Positions 1-10,875 of a stretch of DNA of 64,000 bases are shown here, one piece after another. This stretch comes from Trissonchulus latispiculum (Eukaryota; Nematoda; Enoplea; Enoplida; Ironidae): the NCBI GenBank assembly GCA_030248195.1, contig JASAND010017931.1, forward strand, positions 62,001 through 126,000. The letters are read 5' to 3'. The notes below the pieces were generated by a model. The model searched no databases. It saw nothing but the letters and a program-made list of their open reading frames with translations, and had not been told where the DNA came from. How positions within the stretch are numbered: position 1 is the stretch's first letter; each line of letters starts with the position of its first letter. Made by a program: the position numbers and the translations under genes.

Positions 1-1046
1 TCTTAGAATGGTACAACGGAAGTGCATACGGATTGATTAAAAAACTCTGCCACCAAAGACACCTTTACAGATGCATAAATATGTTATGTCGTATATTTCT
101 AACTTGTTGTGTGATATCCTTGATCTTCAAGCAAGCCAAAGTGCACAATTAGCGCTGCTCTGACAGCCAAGCTGGCATTGCGTGTTTTTCACATGCTAAC
201 AAAATTGGGTATGATAATATTGTGTGTTTGGATTTTCGGTGAAAGTTGCCGTACCAGACCATTTAGGTCAAAGTTCAGCTGTTGTAGCACTGTACACTGT
301 AACTGCTTGTCTGATGTAACTTTCTGAAAGAAATGTTCAAGTAAAGCAGTAAACCTTTGGACTTTTGTAATGGTTACGGTAACTGATAAAGTTTCCGTCG
401 TTGAGACTGACTTGAATGAACTGTTGTCTTTCGCTCTCTTCGCAGTGAACAGTTTTGTTTACTGTTTATCACTTTAAATCTCTACTACTCCCACATACAT
501 GCTATGTCCTTCAGTATGGAAAGTTTATATAGACTATTGATGGAGAAATTGTGGCATCAAGGTAAACTTGCTTCAGGGATCGTTCATCCAAATTTCCAGC
601 GAAACACATTTTACATCATACAGGAACTTTTCTAATTTTATTCTCTTCCTTATTTCTGGCATGGTAGTTGATTTACTAATGGCAACGATTTGACTTGTTG
701 AAACATGACCGAATACTTCTTTGCACAAAATATACTTTGAATCTGTGACTGAAAGCAAGGCGTTGTTTTAGCTTGAGCTATGGACCTACAATGCTCTCGT
801 GAATGCCGTTCTGTCGAAATGTATACTACTGCAGGCTACCGCTGTGAAAACATAACATTGAATTTAGTTTTTACAGTTGGCAATGCTAATTTAAAATTTC
901 AAATTTCTTAATTGTAAAAGCATTGGACAAGCACAGGTCAGCTGTTGTTAGCGGCTTATAACTGTGTCTTTATATGTCACTCCTTCTTTTTCTTGAAGCA
1001 ATCAGTAGACTGGGATTGTCCACTACTTATTTATTGCTATTTTTAG
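1..1046. other. Sequence upstream of the first visible Prdm1 exon
   Basis: I see no supported exon, RNA gene or repeat here. It ends in a pyrimidine-containing tract and AG at 1045-1046 that serves as the splice acceptor of the next exon, so at least its right part is probably intron of the Prdm1 gene. The open frame continues leftwards to 974, but those residues are hydrophobic and unlike the linker that follows, so I treat them as intron read-through. Confidence 0.6.
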
Positions 1047-2447
1047 CGGATCAGCTGCAACAGTCCAGTCCTTCAGTCGGCATTTCGGATCCACCTTATC
1101 TTTCAGTTCTGCAATTCTCTCCGTCGGACGCTCAGACGACCAGTGGAACTTCGGACGAAGGCTATCAGAGTCATCACGAACTCTCAAGCAATCATAGCAG
1201 TGTGAGCAGTTCAGCAGAGCTGCTTCATCACAATTCGCCTCATGGTGGACACGGCAGTGACAGTGATTCCAGCACTGCTGGCGACTACGTACTCGATTTT
1301 AGTCTCAAGTCTCGACCCGGAACCATTCATGTCCCACACGGCGGGGATAAGATTCTGACTCCGGTCCCGGTTAAGGTCACTCCTTATCAGTCTTCCCTGA
1401 TGCAACCCTCATCAGGGGCCACCCTCAAGCCGCCTATCCCCACTCTAGTTCAGTCTTCCAGTCCGCTGGATGCAGCTGGGTATTCCAATGATTCCATCAG
1501 ACTCACTCCTCGACGACCACATAGTCTTTCCTTAAATCCAGATATATCTAGCCGAAGCTCCGGAGGCCTCGAGACCCATCTTCATTCCAAGAGTCTTCCG
1601 CCAGCTGATCTTGGAATGAAGGATAATGTGGACAACGAAGTGGCGACTCCGCCCGCTCGACCAGGGGTGATTCAGCAGGCTGGAGTCAGTCGGCTTTCTG
1701 AACCTTTGCCGGAGTCATCAAGCTCGTTGATGGGCAGCATGGGAAGTGGGCCCCATCAGATTGGACCCAGTTTTGGAGCTTCGCTTGGGAGTGGAGTCAA
1801 AGCTCGCATCGGACCCGCAGCCGACTTCATTACAGACTATGCCAATTTTATGGTGGATCGACCATCGTCTAAATATTTCCGGCCAACCCTGGCCGCACCG
1901 CCCTACTCAGCGCCCCCTAAGATGGCGTCCAGTCCTGTGGGGTTTCTTTTCAACAGTCCAACTCGCTCTCCTGTAAGTCCTGGGACGGCGTATCCTTATT
2001 TTAGTTCTCTGAGTCAATACTATCTCACCAGAAATTCAACTCCACTAGCCGTTTCTCCTTGCGGAAATCCGCTAGTAGAAAAGCCATCCTTCAGTCCATC
2101 TCCTTTGCCTTCTATGTTGGGATCGTCCCCGCGTCATTATAGTCTTCTTTCTCCGAGAAGTCCTCTCAGCTTACACAGCGATCCGGGAAAAGAGAGTATC
2201 GTAACTGAGAACGGTATGGTGACGGGTTCCAGTTCTTCTCGAGGTCTGCCTTATCCGCTGATGAAAGTCAACGGAAAACTGAGATATGAATGCAACTGGC
2301 CAAACTGTCGGAAAACGTTTGGTCAATTGTCTAATCTCAAAGTCCATCTGAGGACTCATACAGGAGATCGTCCATTCAAATGCGACATCTGCGGGAAGTC
2401 TTTCACTCAATTGGCGCATCTTCAGAAGCATCATCTGGTGCATACTG
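1047..2447 (+). CDS. Prdm1: Prdm1 exon: linker plus ZF1-ZF2
   Basis: The acceptor is ATTTTTAG ending at 1046; the exon opens with two bases that complete a split codon. The donor is CATACTG followed by GTAAGC at 2448. The spacing in ZF1 is Cys-X4-Cys (CNWPNC) rather than Cys-X2-Cys. The next exon supplies the GEKP of the inter-finger linker, which confirms the junction. Confidence 0.92.
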
Positions 2448-3639
2448 GTAAGCTCCTCTTTCACTACATTCTGATTTGATCGATTTGGCTAAGTAATTGA
2501 TTGGGTAACGTAAACGTGTTGTCAGGTTGCCTTCATTCTTGATTTCACGACTCTAGTGAGATAATTAGCATTATCGATAGGTTCAGATTCCTGAAAGCAC
2601 ATTGTTTGCAACAGCCTTCCAGCATAACTTCTAGTTCAACTGTGTGTTGTGTACCGTTGTCTCGAGTCTTTTCCCTTATTTGTGCTCGAGTCTTTTTCCT
2701 TCTTAAACAACCTTATTTGTGCGATATAGTAGTTCAAAACTTAAGTTAACAATATTTCTGTTATATTCTTGATATTGAAGACATACATGACAGTTTTATT
2801 TGAACATTTTTACTTTTATGGACTTGGAGAAGGAAACTAATGTTTTAAGGTAGTCAGCCCATTCCATGAGTCTCAAAGTAAACGGTTAAACGGACAAACT
2901 TCAGTCGCTAGGACAATTTTCTACTTTGAGATTAATAAATCCATGTAAATCAAATAAAGCTTAATTTTCTTTCTTTAGGATTGTTAATGAATATACTAAA
3001 ACTCTGTATATTTTAGGAGAGAAACCTTATCAGTGCGAGATTTGTCAGAAGCGGTTCAGCAGCACCAGCAATCTGAAGACTCATCTTCGACTCCACAGTG
3101 GGCAAAAGCCCTACGCCTGTGACCTCTGTCCCGCCAGGTTTACTCAGTTTGTTCATCTGAAGCTTCACAAGCGTCTTCATACAAACGAAAGACCCTATGG
3201 CTGCTCTTCCTGCGACAAAAAGTACATCAGTCCCTCAGGCCTGCGAACTCATTGGAAAATGAGCTCCAGTTGCCGAGCTGATCCGAAGTCCCTTCCTCAG
3301 GACGCCCAGGAAGAGGGAAGTGATCACGATGAATCCTTCTATGCGACTGGACACAAGAGTGGCGGAACGAGTCCTGAATCAACGACTCGATTCTCTCCTC
3401 CTCCCCCTCAACCTCCTCGGCCGACCTCTGGAACGGCCCAAACGGCTGGCGGCTTGTTGACAAGAAATGACTTACATGATCTGTCGTCCAGTAGGATGAG
3501 CACTTCCATTAACACTAAACAGATTCATCGTCATTCTTCTGAGGTTGTGGTGTCAACCAATAAGGAAAAGTCTGTGATAATTAGCACAAGAAATATTGAA
3601 GAAGATCATGTTAGTAGTACCACCCTAATGTCAATTTAA
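1047..3639 (+). CDS. Prdm1: PRDM1/Blimp-1 zinc-finger transcription factor, C-terminal part (two exons)
   Basis: The joined exons 1047-2447 and 3017-3639 encode about 673 residues ending at TAA 3637-3639. The first two thirds are a low-complexity Ser/Pro-rich linker. Just before the fingers is the segment [17 protein letters not shown], which resembles the LPYPL-x-K-x-NGK segment before the fingers of vertebrate PRDM1. Five fingers follow: ZF1 about 2285-2360, ZF2 2375-2447, ZF3 3028-3093, ZF4 3112-3180, ZF5 3197-3270. The phrases [38 protein letters not shown] and [15 protein letters not shown] are family hallmarks. ZF5 is C2HC, as in the family. Blimp-1 is a nuclear, sequence-specific transcriptional repressor that controls cell fate. 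The PR/SET domain must lie upstream of the window. The intron falls between ZF2 and ZF3, inside the TGEKP linker. The tail after ZF5, about 120 residues, is Ser/Pro-rich and I do not recognise it. Confidence 0.93.
2448..3016 (+). other. Prdm1 intron (569 bases)
   Basis: Begins GTAAGC and ends TATTTTAG. Phase 1. It has no open frame of note and no repeat that I recognise. Confidence 0.88.
3017..3639 (+). CDS. Prdm1: Prdm1 last exon: ZF3-ZF5 and C-terminal tail
   Basis: Starts directly after AG 3015-3016 with GAGAAACCTTATCAG in the frame set by the previous exon (EKPYQ). It encodes ZF3, ZF4 and the C2HC ZF5 (CSSCDKKY...HWKMSSC), then a Ser/Thr/Pro-rich tail to TAA. Length and finger number match the family. 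Confidence 0.92.
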
Positions 3640-3736
3640 CTGAATGAAAACATATCCAGTGTACACCCCACACCCCTTGTCTTTCAGTGGGATCTATCGT
3701 GGCATAAACAATTTCCCCAGTCCATGTTGCTTTGAA

Positions 3737-3742
3737 ATTAAA
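3737..3742 (+). promoter_or_regulatory. Possible Prdm1 polyadenylation signal (ATTAAA)
   Basis: ATTAAA lies about 100 bases after the stop codon. This is a common variant signal in animals; I see no clear downstream GU-rich confirmation, and further signals may lie beyond. Confidence 0.3.
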
Positions 3743-4021
3743 GCTATTACGGCTGATACCAAAGATTAGAATTAAGCTTTTCCTGTTTATGAATTTTATA
3801 TCTGTTGTTGATGTTGTGTTATATATATTGTCGTTGTGATGTTGTTTCGAATATAGACTAAATTTTTGAAATGTTTTGAAACGTACTCGAAGCTGTCTAA
3901 AAGGTGGCTTTCCAAAAAGTAGTTAGCGATTTTATGGTCGTACGTTCAATGGTCTTTTAATTTAAAAGTATTGTGTAATGACTTAACATCAATGGTCTTT
4001 TAATTTTGGAGAATGCGTTTG

Positions 4022-4124
<103 letters not shown>

Positions 4125-5379
4125 GTATAGATATAGAGGTATATCTATATGTGTATATGGTGAACTGAATCAGGGTGCATTAGTACAGTACAGTTCATAT
4201 TTATATTTTTAATTCCCTAAAATTTTTGAATCGTATATTTACTTATATTTCGTATCTGGAGAATTAAGCAAGGTTCTTTCACTTGCTGATTCAATTCTAT
4301 CTTTCACAAATTCAATTCATAATTTATATAATAAAGTCAAACAATGAATTAGATAATAAAATATTAAGCAAGGCATAAAATGATCTCACTTTCTTCACTA
4401 TTGCACTCAAGTTTTGCAGCAAAACAATTTTATGTTGTGTGTATGTAATATGTTATGTTATATATGTAATGTATGTACTAACTTTAATAGCATTCCTTTT
4501 GTAACATGTAGCTTTAGTCATGAGGACATAATAAGTAGTATCACGAGCAAATGGTAGGATCCTATCATTTACTCTTGGTAGTGTGAAGAGGGCGTTTTCA
4601 AAAAGGTCAAAACTAGTTAAACAATTCTGAAAGTATTAAAAATGAAGAACGAATAATATTTACTTACTATTATATTTACAGAGAAATCCTACTTGTAGTT
4701 GTCGTGAGGCTCTGCTTGCGCTATTTGTATCCATTACACTGTTTGGACCTTTTATGAACAAGCCCCAAGAACTGCGATATATTTGTTAACAGTATTCTAT
4801 TATTTTATGTTATGTTGTTTTGCCTATGTCTACTGGCTTATAATGTCAGAGATGCACTGGGGATATGGTTGAAACTTGAAAAATATTGTCAAGCTGTTGC
4901 TGTAATGACTCAGTAATGCCCCTGGTGGAAGGAAATTGTCGAAGATGTTGATCCAGTAATTTGTTCTCACAACTCTTATAATTGAAATATCCTATCAAGA
5001 GTATAAAATTTGCATTGTTAATAATAGATTGATCTTCCAGTATGCATATATACTGTCTACGAATATAGTCTTGATTTGAATACAGTTCTAGCAGCTCGAT
5101 TATGTCTTTTCTTTTACACTAAATGCTTTAGTTGAAAAAATATGCCCAGGTGCATCCCTACTTAGTATGTTCTCAGATTCGTTATACTAACAGTTTTAAT
5201 TAACTTTTGTCCTTAACTGATTAATATTAATTAATTAATTAATAACGCTTCTTCAAAACTTTCCAAGGGTCCGTTTTCAGGACATTAAGCAGAGTATAGA
5301 CTTTTAACTCCACTTTAGCTTGACTTTTCCTCCTTTGTCAATAAAGACAATTTTCCATTCTTTTATGAAACGGGTCGAC

Positions 5380-6395
5380 TTAAGGTGCTGGTTTCCTTTC
5401 GGGTATTTTTGACTCGTACGGCTTTAATCCTTTACGCAAAGGGCTAAAACTTACGAAATAACCTATTTCCGTGCTCTTTAACATTTTAGGACCAGTCCCG
5501 TATTCTTAGGCCAAAAGATAAGAAAGTTTTGGTTTTTGGCCTTAGGCTCCCAGTAGGTAGACAAGACACGGGATTGGTTGGTATGGCTGGAAAGAGGACA
5601 CGAAAATGAACATTTTTGCTCTTACAACCTTTGATGTATCTCCAGTGGTTAAGTCAGTATCAGCAAAAAACTGTTTTTAGGGTCAAAAAATGGCCATTTT
5701 CGAGGAAATCAGTTTTTTCAAAATTACTGCCACATGTTAAGGAAAAAATTGGCTTCGTTATACTCAATTGATACATCGTCCAAATGCACATTTTATGAAT
5801 ACCTATTAGCCGTACTTTATTGCTTTCAGCTAGAGATTTGGCCGAAAAACCATTTTGGCAAAACTGCGATTATTTTGTTTCGAACATCGATTTCTCAAAA
5901 ACTACTCGACGGATTCCGGAGATTTTCGGCAGAATTGAAATTCGCACTTCTGCGGAGGGACGTTTTCCTTGGTTTGGGCTAAAACGTATTGAGTAGCAAG
6001 AAAACTCAATGCGAAGTTGCGAAATTTCGTGTTACTATGCCTTTGGCCGATTTCCTCGACCGTTAAGACCTGCTGAGCCAAATCCAAAAAAACGTCCCTC
6101 GGCCCATATGTCCTTCATATCGTGGCACAAAAAGAACTTTTGGCCGATTCTTCAGTTTTGAGAAATCAATGTTCAAAAACTTTTGGTCTATATTCATCCT
6201 GTTAGATGTCAGCTTGTCAGAAAATTTCTGCTATTTTTTTGCTAATTTTGCCAGTTTCGTAAGTGCATGTGAATGTTCAGATAATAAGCTTTAAAACGAT
6301 GTATAAAGCTCTTTGCAACTCCTAAAATTGCGAAAGTTATAGCGTTTCGAAAAATCACCACAAAAGCACTGCACAAAAGGATACCAGCACCTTAA
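5380..6395. mobile_element. TTAA-flanked terminal-inverted-repeat element, non-autonomous
   Basis: The left end reads TTAAGGTGCTGGTTTCC and the right end GGATACCAGCACCTTAA, a nearly perfect inverted pair of about 16 bases bounded by TTAA on both sides. The 1.0-kb interior has no long open frame. The TTAA duplication fits the piggyBac superfamily in known transposon biology, but no transposase is present here. Confidence 0.7.
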
Positions 6396-7230
6396 ATTAA
6401 CTCGTATAGCCTAACTCCGCTTAACTTTCCTCAAAAGGCCCTTCAAGTATATCTAGTTACGCTTACACTTTACTTTTACAGCTGCAAAACAGATTTGAAT
6501 CATTGCCATTTTATCTTTGTAAAGGAACTTCCTGTTCAGTAAAGGAATTCAAAGGATTTTGAAGACATTCAGTAGCATAGAGTTTGCAGGTCATACTGAG
6601 CTCAGAGAAAGACACGAATGCAACCTTTTTAGATCCCATCCCCCACTGGCCACAGCTAATCGATGTTTCTCAGTCACAAGCATTCTTTGAACCTATTAAA
6701 ATTTTGTTCAAGTTTAACAATTAAATTCCCTGCATCGCAGTTAACTTCAAGTTTTATCTTGGTTTCACTATAATTAGAATTGGAAAATTGCGAACAAACA
6801 CAGTCAATCCAATAATTGCTACCTGGTGTAAATGTGTAACACGTTATTCTATACTAAAATTCATATTATTTTTACCATTTTTGTTGTATCGAGCAGGATC
6901 AGTTTATAATCCCAATTTATAATTTATAGTCCCAATGTTGACGTACATTGCAGTGTTGTTTTGTATGACAACAATATTTGAATAGAAGCTGTGAGGTCAA
7001 CGGTTAGACTCCTGCTAAAGCCAATTTCTGCTTAACCTAATAGTTTTAACTAGTAAGCGCGAACGTTTAGGCACGGTATATGCTATTAATTAAAATTGCA
7101 TTTTGCTGGCAATATGTACTGGAGAGGATGATGTTATTGTGTTATCTGTTGTCTCGTTGTGATAATTTTTCGGTTCTTGTTAAAGGTTGCTATGAACTAC
7201 AAATAAATGTTTATAATAAATTTGGTTAAA
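6396..7230. other. Intergenic DNA, nothing recognised
   Basis: AT-rich, without open frames, motifs or repeats that I can name. A simple direct repeat TATAATCCCAATT / TATAGTCCCAATG occurs near 6905-6940. Confidence 0.4.
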
Positions 7231-7235
7231 CATTT

Positions 7236-7937
7236 TGTACTACAGAATAGAAACTGGCAAAACATATACTTCTACGAAATACAACTAGACTATCCCTTTT
7301 CTCTTCGTAGATCTTATCTTCGCCTCTTTCTAGCTTTTACCACATCCCCTCCAGAGTTTTAGACTCTCTAGCTGGGACAGCTTCAGGTAGACCGTGTGAA
7401 GGCGTTCACATCGACGCCTGGAGTGAACTGGAGCGGCTTTTGGCGTTCCCGTACCGGGTACCTTTTCGGCGCGGGAGCGGTAGGGTTTAGAGTTTGATCA
7501 GCGAATAGGTCAGGATATGCGTCAATGTTTGGCTCCGGGTCGCCAACGTCAGAATGCTCAACGTCAACGTCGTCACCATGGAGAGGATGCGGGACAGCTT
7601 CAATCGTGGGCACCACTGCATCATCGTTGCGGGGTATTGGGTCATCATTTTGTAGCCACATATTCTCATTCTCATCCTCATCCCCATCACCGATGAAAGT
7701 AGCAGTCGGCTCCACGTTGAGAGCCCTCTTTTTCGCCGCCGAACGGATATCAGCTATATGACTGGGCATTCCGTCCACCTCCACCGTACGTTCCGACAAT
7801 AGGCCCGTGACCGCCCGCCCGAAATAGCTTGTACTACAGAATAGAAACTGGCAAAACGTATACTTCTACGAAATACAACTAGACTATCCCTTTTCTCTTC
7901 GTAGATCTTATCTTCGCCTCTTTCTAGCTTTACCACA
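7236..7937 (-). mobile_element. Internally deleted gypsy-type LTR retrotransposon
   Basis: Two near-identical direct repeats of 108-109 bases (7236-7344 and 7830-7937) begin TGTAC and end ACCACA, so each has the TG...CA form of an LTR. They are flanked by CATTT (7231-7235) and CGTTT (7938-7942), an imperfect 5-bp duplication. Read on the - strand, a purine tract (GGAGGGGA, complement of 7345-7352) lies directly inside the repeat that would be the 3' LTR, as expected for a polypurine tract. Between the LTRs only the end of pol remains. Confidence 0.78.
7383..7799 (-). pseudogene. C-terminal remnant of an LTR-retrotransposon polyprotein
   Basis: About 138 codons, acidic in the middle and ending in RYPVRERQKPLQF, a basic Pro-Val-Arg motif of the type found at the tail of gypsy and copia integrases. 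It sits just before the polypurine tract and 3' LTR, where the pol end belongs. The integrase core, RNase H and reverse transcriptase are missing. Confidence 0.55.
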
Positions 7938-7942
7938 CGTTT

Positions 7943-8870
7943 ACTATGGCAACATTGCCCATAAATCGATAAATTACATATACGCTTCTATTCGGTGCCG
8001 CGAGGCGATACAATGCACCGATGCGATGCAGCATGCATCTATCTATATAGATCTATATCTATCTATATCGGTGTTTGTCTACGACTGGTCTCGGTTAAGA
8101 ATCGTTAACGAATTCTTTAGCAGTGTGCTGATACTTAGGATTCTAACTGTGATTTCGGAAAAAATTCAAGATATCTCTTGTTCTGCTCTGATTCAGTTGT
8201 TAGAGCCTGCGCTCACAGGATTTGATTCGAGCCACGCCAGAAGAAGTCTTTAGATAGTGTATAAGTTGCTTTCATTCATTCTATAACCCTCTTCTTCCCA
8301 AGGGGAATGCTGCTGCAAATGAGCAGTTTTATGTTTTCGACAGCTATGTTGGACTGAGTGCACATACAGAGATGGGATTGTTACCTATCGATAGAGAAAT
8401 AATTGCTTTACATTTCGAATGTAAACACTGAAGAGTCCCCGACGCACCCAGAATGCACTCAGAAAAAGTTCAAAGTCGGGCAAAGTACGTATGTTTGCTG
8501 AAATTTCATTACAGAAAACCAATTAATTTATTTCTAGGTTGATTCTGATTGATTTATTCATTGAATTTGGATTTATTGAAGACTTGATCTAGAGACGGGA
8601 TTAACTATAAGTTAATTTAATCTAAATAAGCTCCCAACCGCCCGGTAGAAGGCTTTACCGTCAACGAATTAGGCTGGAATACTAGCCGATGCTGGAATCG
8701 TTTAGAATAAATGCAGAAACATAGCACAAAACTTTGTCGAATTCCCCATTCCGCCAAATGCCTTCCGGGATTTAACTTCTTTAGCAATCATTGACCTCGT
8801 CACTACAAATTGTTGTGTGAGTGACGAAGAAAAAAATGGAGCACGTGAGCCAGGAGCAACAAACGAACAT
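7943..8870. other. Intergenic DNA with short ATCTAT repeats
   Basis: A degenerate (ATCTAT)n stretch lies at about 8036-8070. The phrase CAGAGATGGGA near 8368 resembles a hAT terminus, but I found no partner for it. No gene seen. Confidence 0.4.
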
Positions 8871-8966
8871 GTAACGCGAGCCGAGCCGAGCCGAGCCGGC
8901 AACAACTTCTCCAGAGCCGAGCCGAGCCGGAGAATTGGAACTCCGAGCCGAGCCGAGCCGAGCCGA
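8871..8966. repeat. GAGCC motif array, first block
   Basis: Four clusters of tandem CGAGC/GAGCC pentamers separated by 15-25 unrelated bases. The cluster strand is the same as in the block at 9882-10015. Together they look like the two subterminal regions of one decayed element; see the next entry. Confidence 0.85.
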
Positions 8967-9880
8967 CGTTGTCGAAAAATTTTAGGTTCACTGTAATATT
9001 TTTGAACTTGCTCAAGCAAAATAGCCAACAAATTTAATGAATTCTTATTTCTGTATTCAACTTTGTCGCTTAATTTCCTGTTTTTCCATTGCATTATTTA
9101 TACCTTCCAAGCTAACTAAGTCTAAACGTTGGGCTGTGCTTGAAGTCAACTTATGTATGGTGTAGTTAGAAAGAAACATTTTGACTTAATTATTTCAAGG
9201 TGTCATATTTGGTTTTATCAAAAATATTACAATTAAAATTTGCATTGTCTTACAGTGGCTTTGAGTTTTTGTAATAATTTAGCAGAGAGCAGAAAAGGTT
9301 GTAAAACTGTTTGGTCCGTAAACAAGAATTTATTAATTTTAGAGTTTATAATTGCACTGCATAATTACAATTGTCTACAATTAGTTACCATCGGCAGAGA
9401 GAGCAACTTGAGGATTTAAAAGTTTTTCAAATTCAAAAAATAATGTAAAATAAGTCTGAATTTTATTTCTGAGTTTTCAAACATTTTGCAATTTATCAGT
9501 GTATATGGCTTTTTCAAGACTGCGGAAAACAAAAACAAGTTTTCTCGTGAATTTCTCGGAGTTGGTCACTGGTTCCTTTCCATATTGTATACATGTATCA
9601 TAAAATGATAATAAATTTTAAGCAAAACAAGCATGGATGGGTGCCCGCATACTTTCGTAGATTATGAATTTACCAAATATTTACCAATATTATTAAACCT
9701 TATAATCGTGGACTCTGCGTCTGCAGCTCGCAGTGTCTAGGTAGTAATGGAAGTTTGGTGATTCTCACTTTACACAAAAGCTTGCTAGACAGCCGTTTTC
9801 AGGCCCTGTCAAAAACAAAGTGGAAAACCCACAATTCGGTGCGATCGGTTAAATTTCAAATTTCAAGCTGGCCGATCCGA
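8967..9880. other. AT-rich spacer between the two GAGCC arrays
   Basis: No open frame or recognised repeat. Probably the interior of the element whose ends hold the GAGCC arrays. Confidence 0.4.
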
Positions 9881-9881
9881 G

Positions 9882-10026
9882 CCGAGCCGAGCCGACCCAC
9901 TGTCAATATTCTTCCGAGCCGAGCCGAGCCGAGCCAGGTATGCCCGCGAGCCGAGCCGAGGCGACCACATTTTCTGGCGAGCCGAGCCGAGCCAAGCCGG
10001 AAAGTTCCGGCTCGTCCTCATCTCTA
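9882..10026. repeat. GAGCC motif array, second block, ending TCATCTCTA
   Basis: Clusters of GAGCC pentamers with spacers, then a short GGCTTGGC/GCCGG palindromic patch and the end CTCATCTCTA at 10017-10026. The same terminus, as TAGAGATGAGCA, bounds the two hAT-like elements near 22 kb, so this is probably one end of a related hAT-like element. The opposite terminus was not found. Confidence 0.6.
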
Positions 10027-10275
10027 GTTCGTAGGCTTTATTTATTAGTCATCAGCAGGAGAATTAAAATTCCGGTTTCGAATTTTTCAAACTGATTCCA
10101 AACACAAATTCCAAGCATTTCAAGATTTCATTTCAGCACAAGCATTTCAAAAGAGAAAATCACACAGAAATTATGCATTGTCCATCTTAAACCATTGCAT
10201 GGATGCATTTATGGTGAAATGCATGTTTTACTAGCAAACTGTGTGCTCGAGTCTTTGCCGAGCAAACATAAGAGA

Positions 10276-10299
10276 CCTGCTGCGCTGAGGCGCAGCAGG
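10276..10299. repeat. CCTGCTGCGC hairpin (Helitron-like right end)
   Basis: A perfect 10-bp stem with loop TGAG. The same hairpin, preceded by the same phrase AGCAAACATAAGAGA, recurs at 38844-38867. It fits the right-end hairpin class described under the Helitron-like elements. Confidence 0.6.
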
Positions 10300-10875
10300 A
10301 GAAACCCCTAAACTTTCCTTAAAAATGGTTAATTTAGTTATTTATTCATTTACTGGAGTGTTTGGTATTTGTGATGTGTTTTCGGATGCGAAAACGTATA
10401 TTTCATAATGTCATCTTCATGGACTTTCGTGCAAATATAAGAATTATTCATTTACTTTAAATAACCGTAAAGATAAGACTCCACAGAAATGTTTTTATAA
10501 ATGGCTTGCCGGAGATTGAGCACGAAAATCAACTCATATCAGTCCTTATTTTGCAACGTATTCCTCTCCCACTTCAAGTTATTTGTCACACCATCAAATC
10601 AGTTGAGGATTTTTCATTGTCGCGTACGGCGGTCTATCAAACTTTGGGGATCCGACGTCTCTCTTTCTGCCTGCCTTTTGGGGGTTCGCCCGAAAAAATC
10701 TACCCACTTATGATAATCCTAATTCCCCTTTGGCTTTCTAACCCCTTCTCCTAACTCAATCCCCTCATTTCTGCTCAGTTTCTATTTTCGTCCGTTTCCC
10801 TTTTCCTGCGTTTTTGTACTTTTGGTTGTCATCCGGGCCTGTTTCTGCCTGGATCAAGATTCGATCGGATCGGCC
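10300..10875. other. Intergenic DNA before a large inverted repeat
   Basis: No gene seen. The last 60 bases contain TCCGGGCC and GATCGGATCGG, remnants of the motif arrays found elsewhere in the window. Confidence 0.4.

Noticed and set aside
974..1046. Translation start of Prdm1 at the ATG at 974
   Set aside because: A good acceptor lies at 1045-1046 and the upstream residues are hydrophobic and unlike the family; the PR domain must be encoded further upstream.
8365..10026. A complete hAT-like element from CAGAGATGGGA (8368) to TCATCTCTA (10026)
   Set aside because: The two ends do not match as inverted repeats beyond a few bases, the GAGCC arrays are in direct rather than inverted orientation, and the flanking octamers differ.
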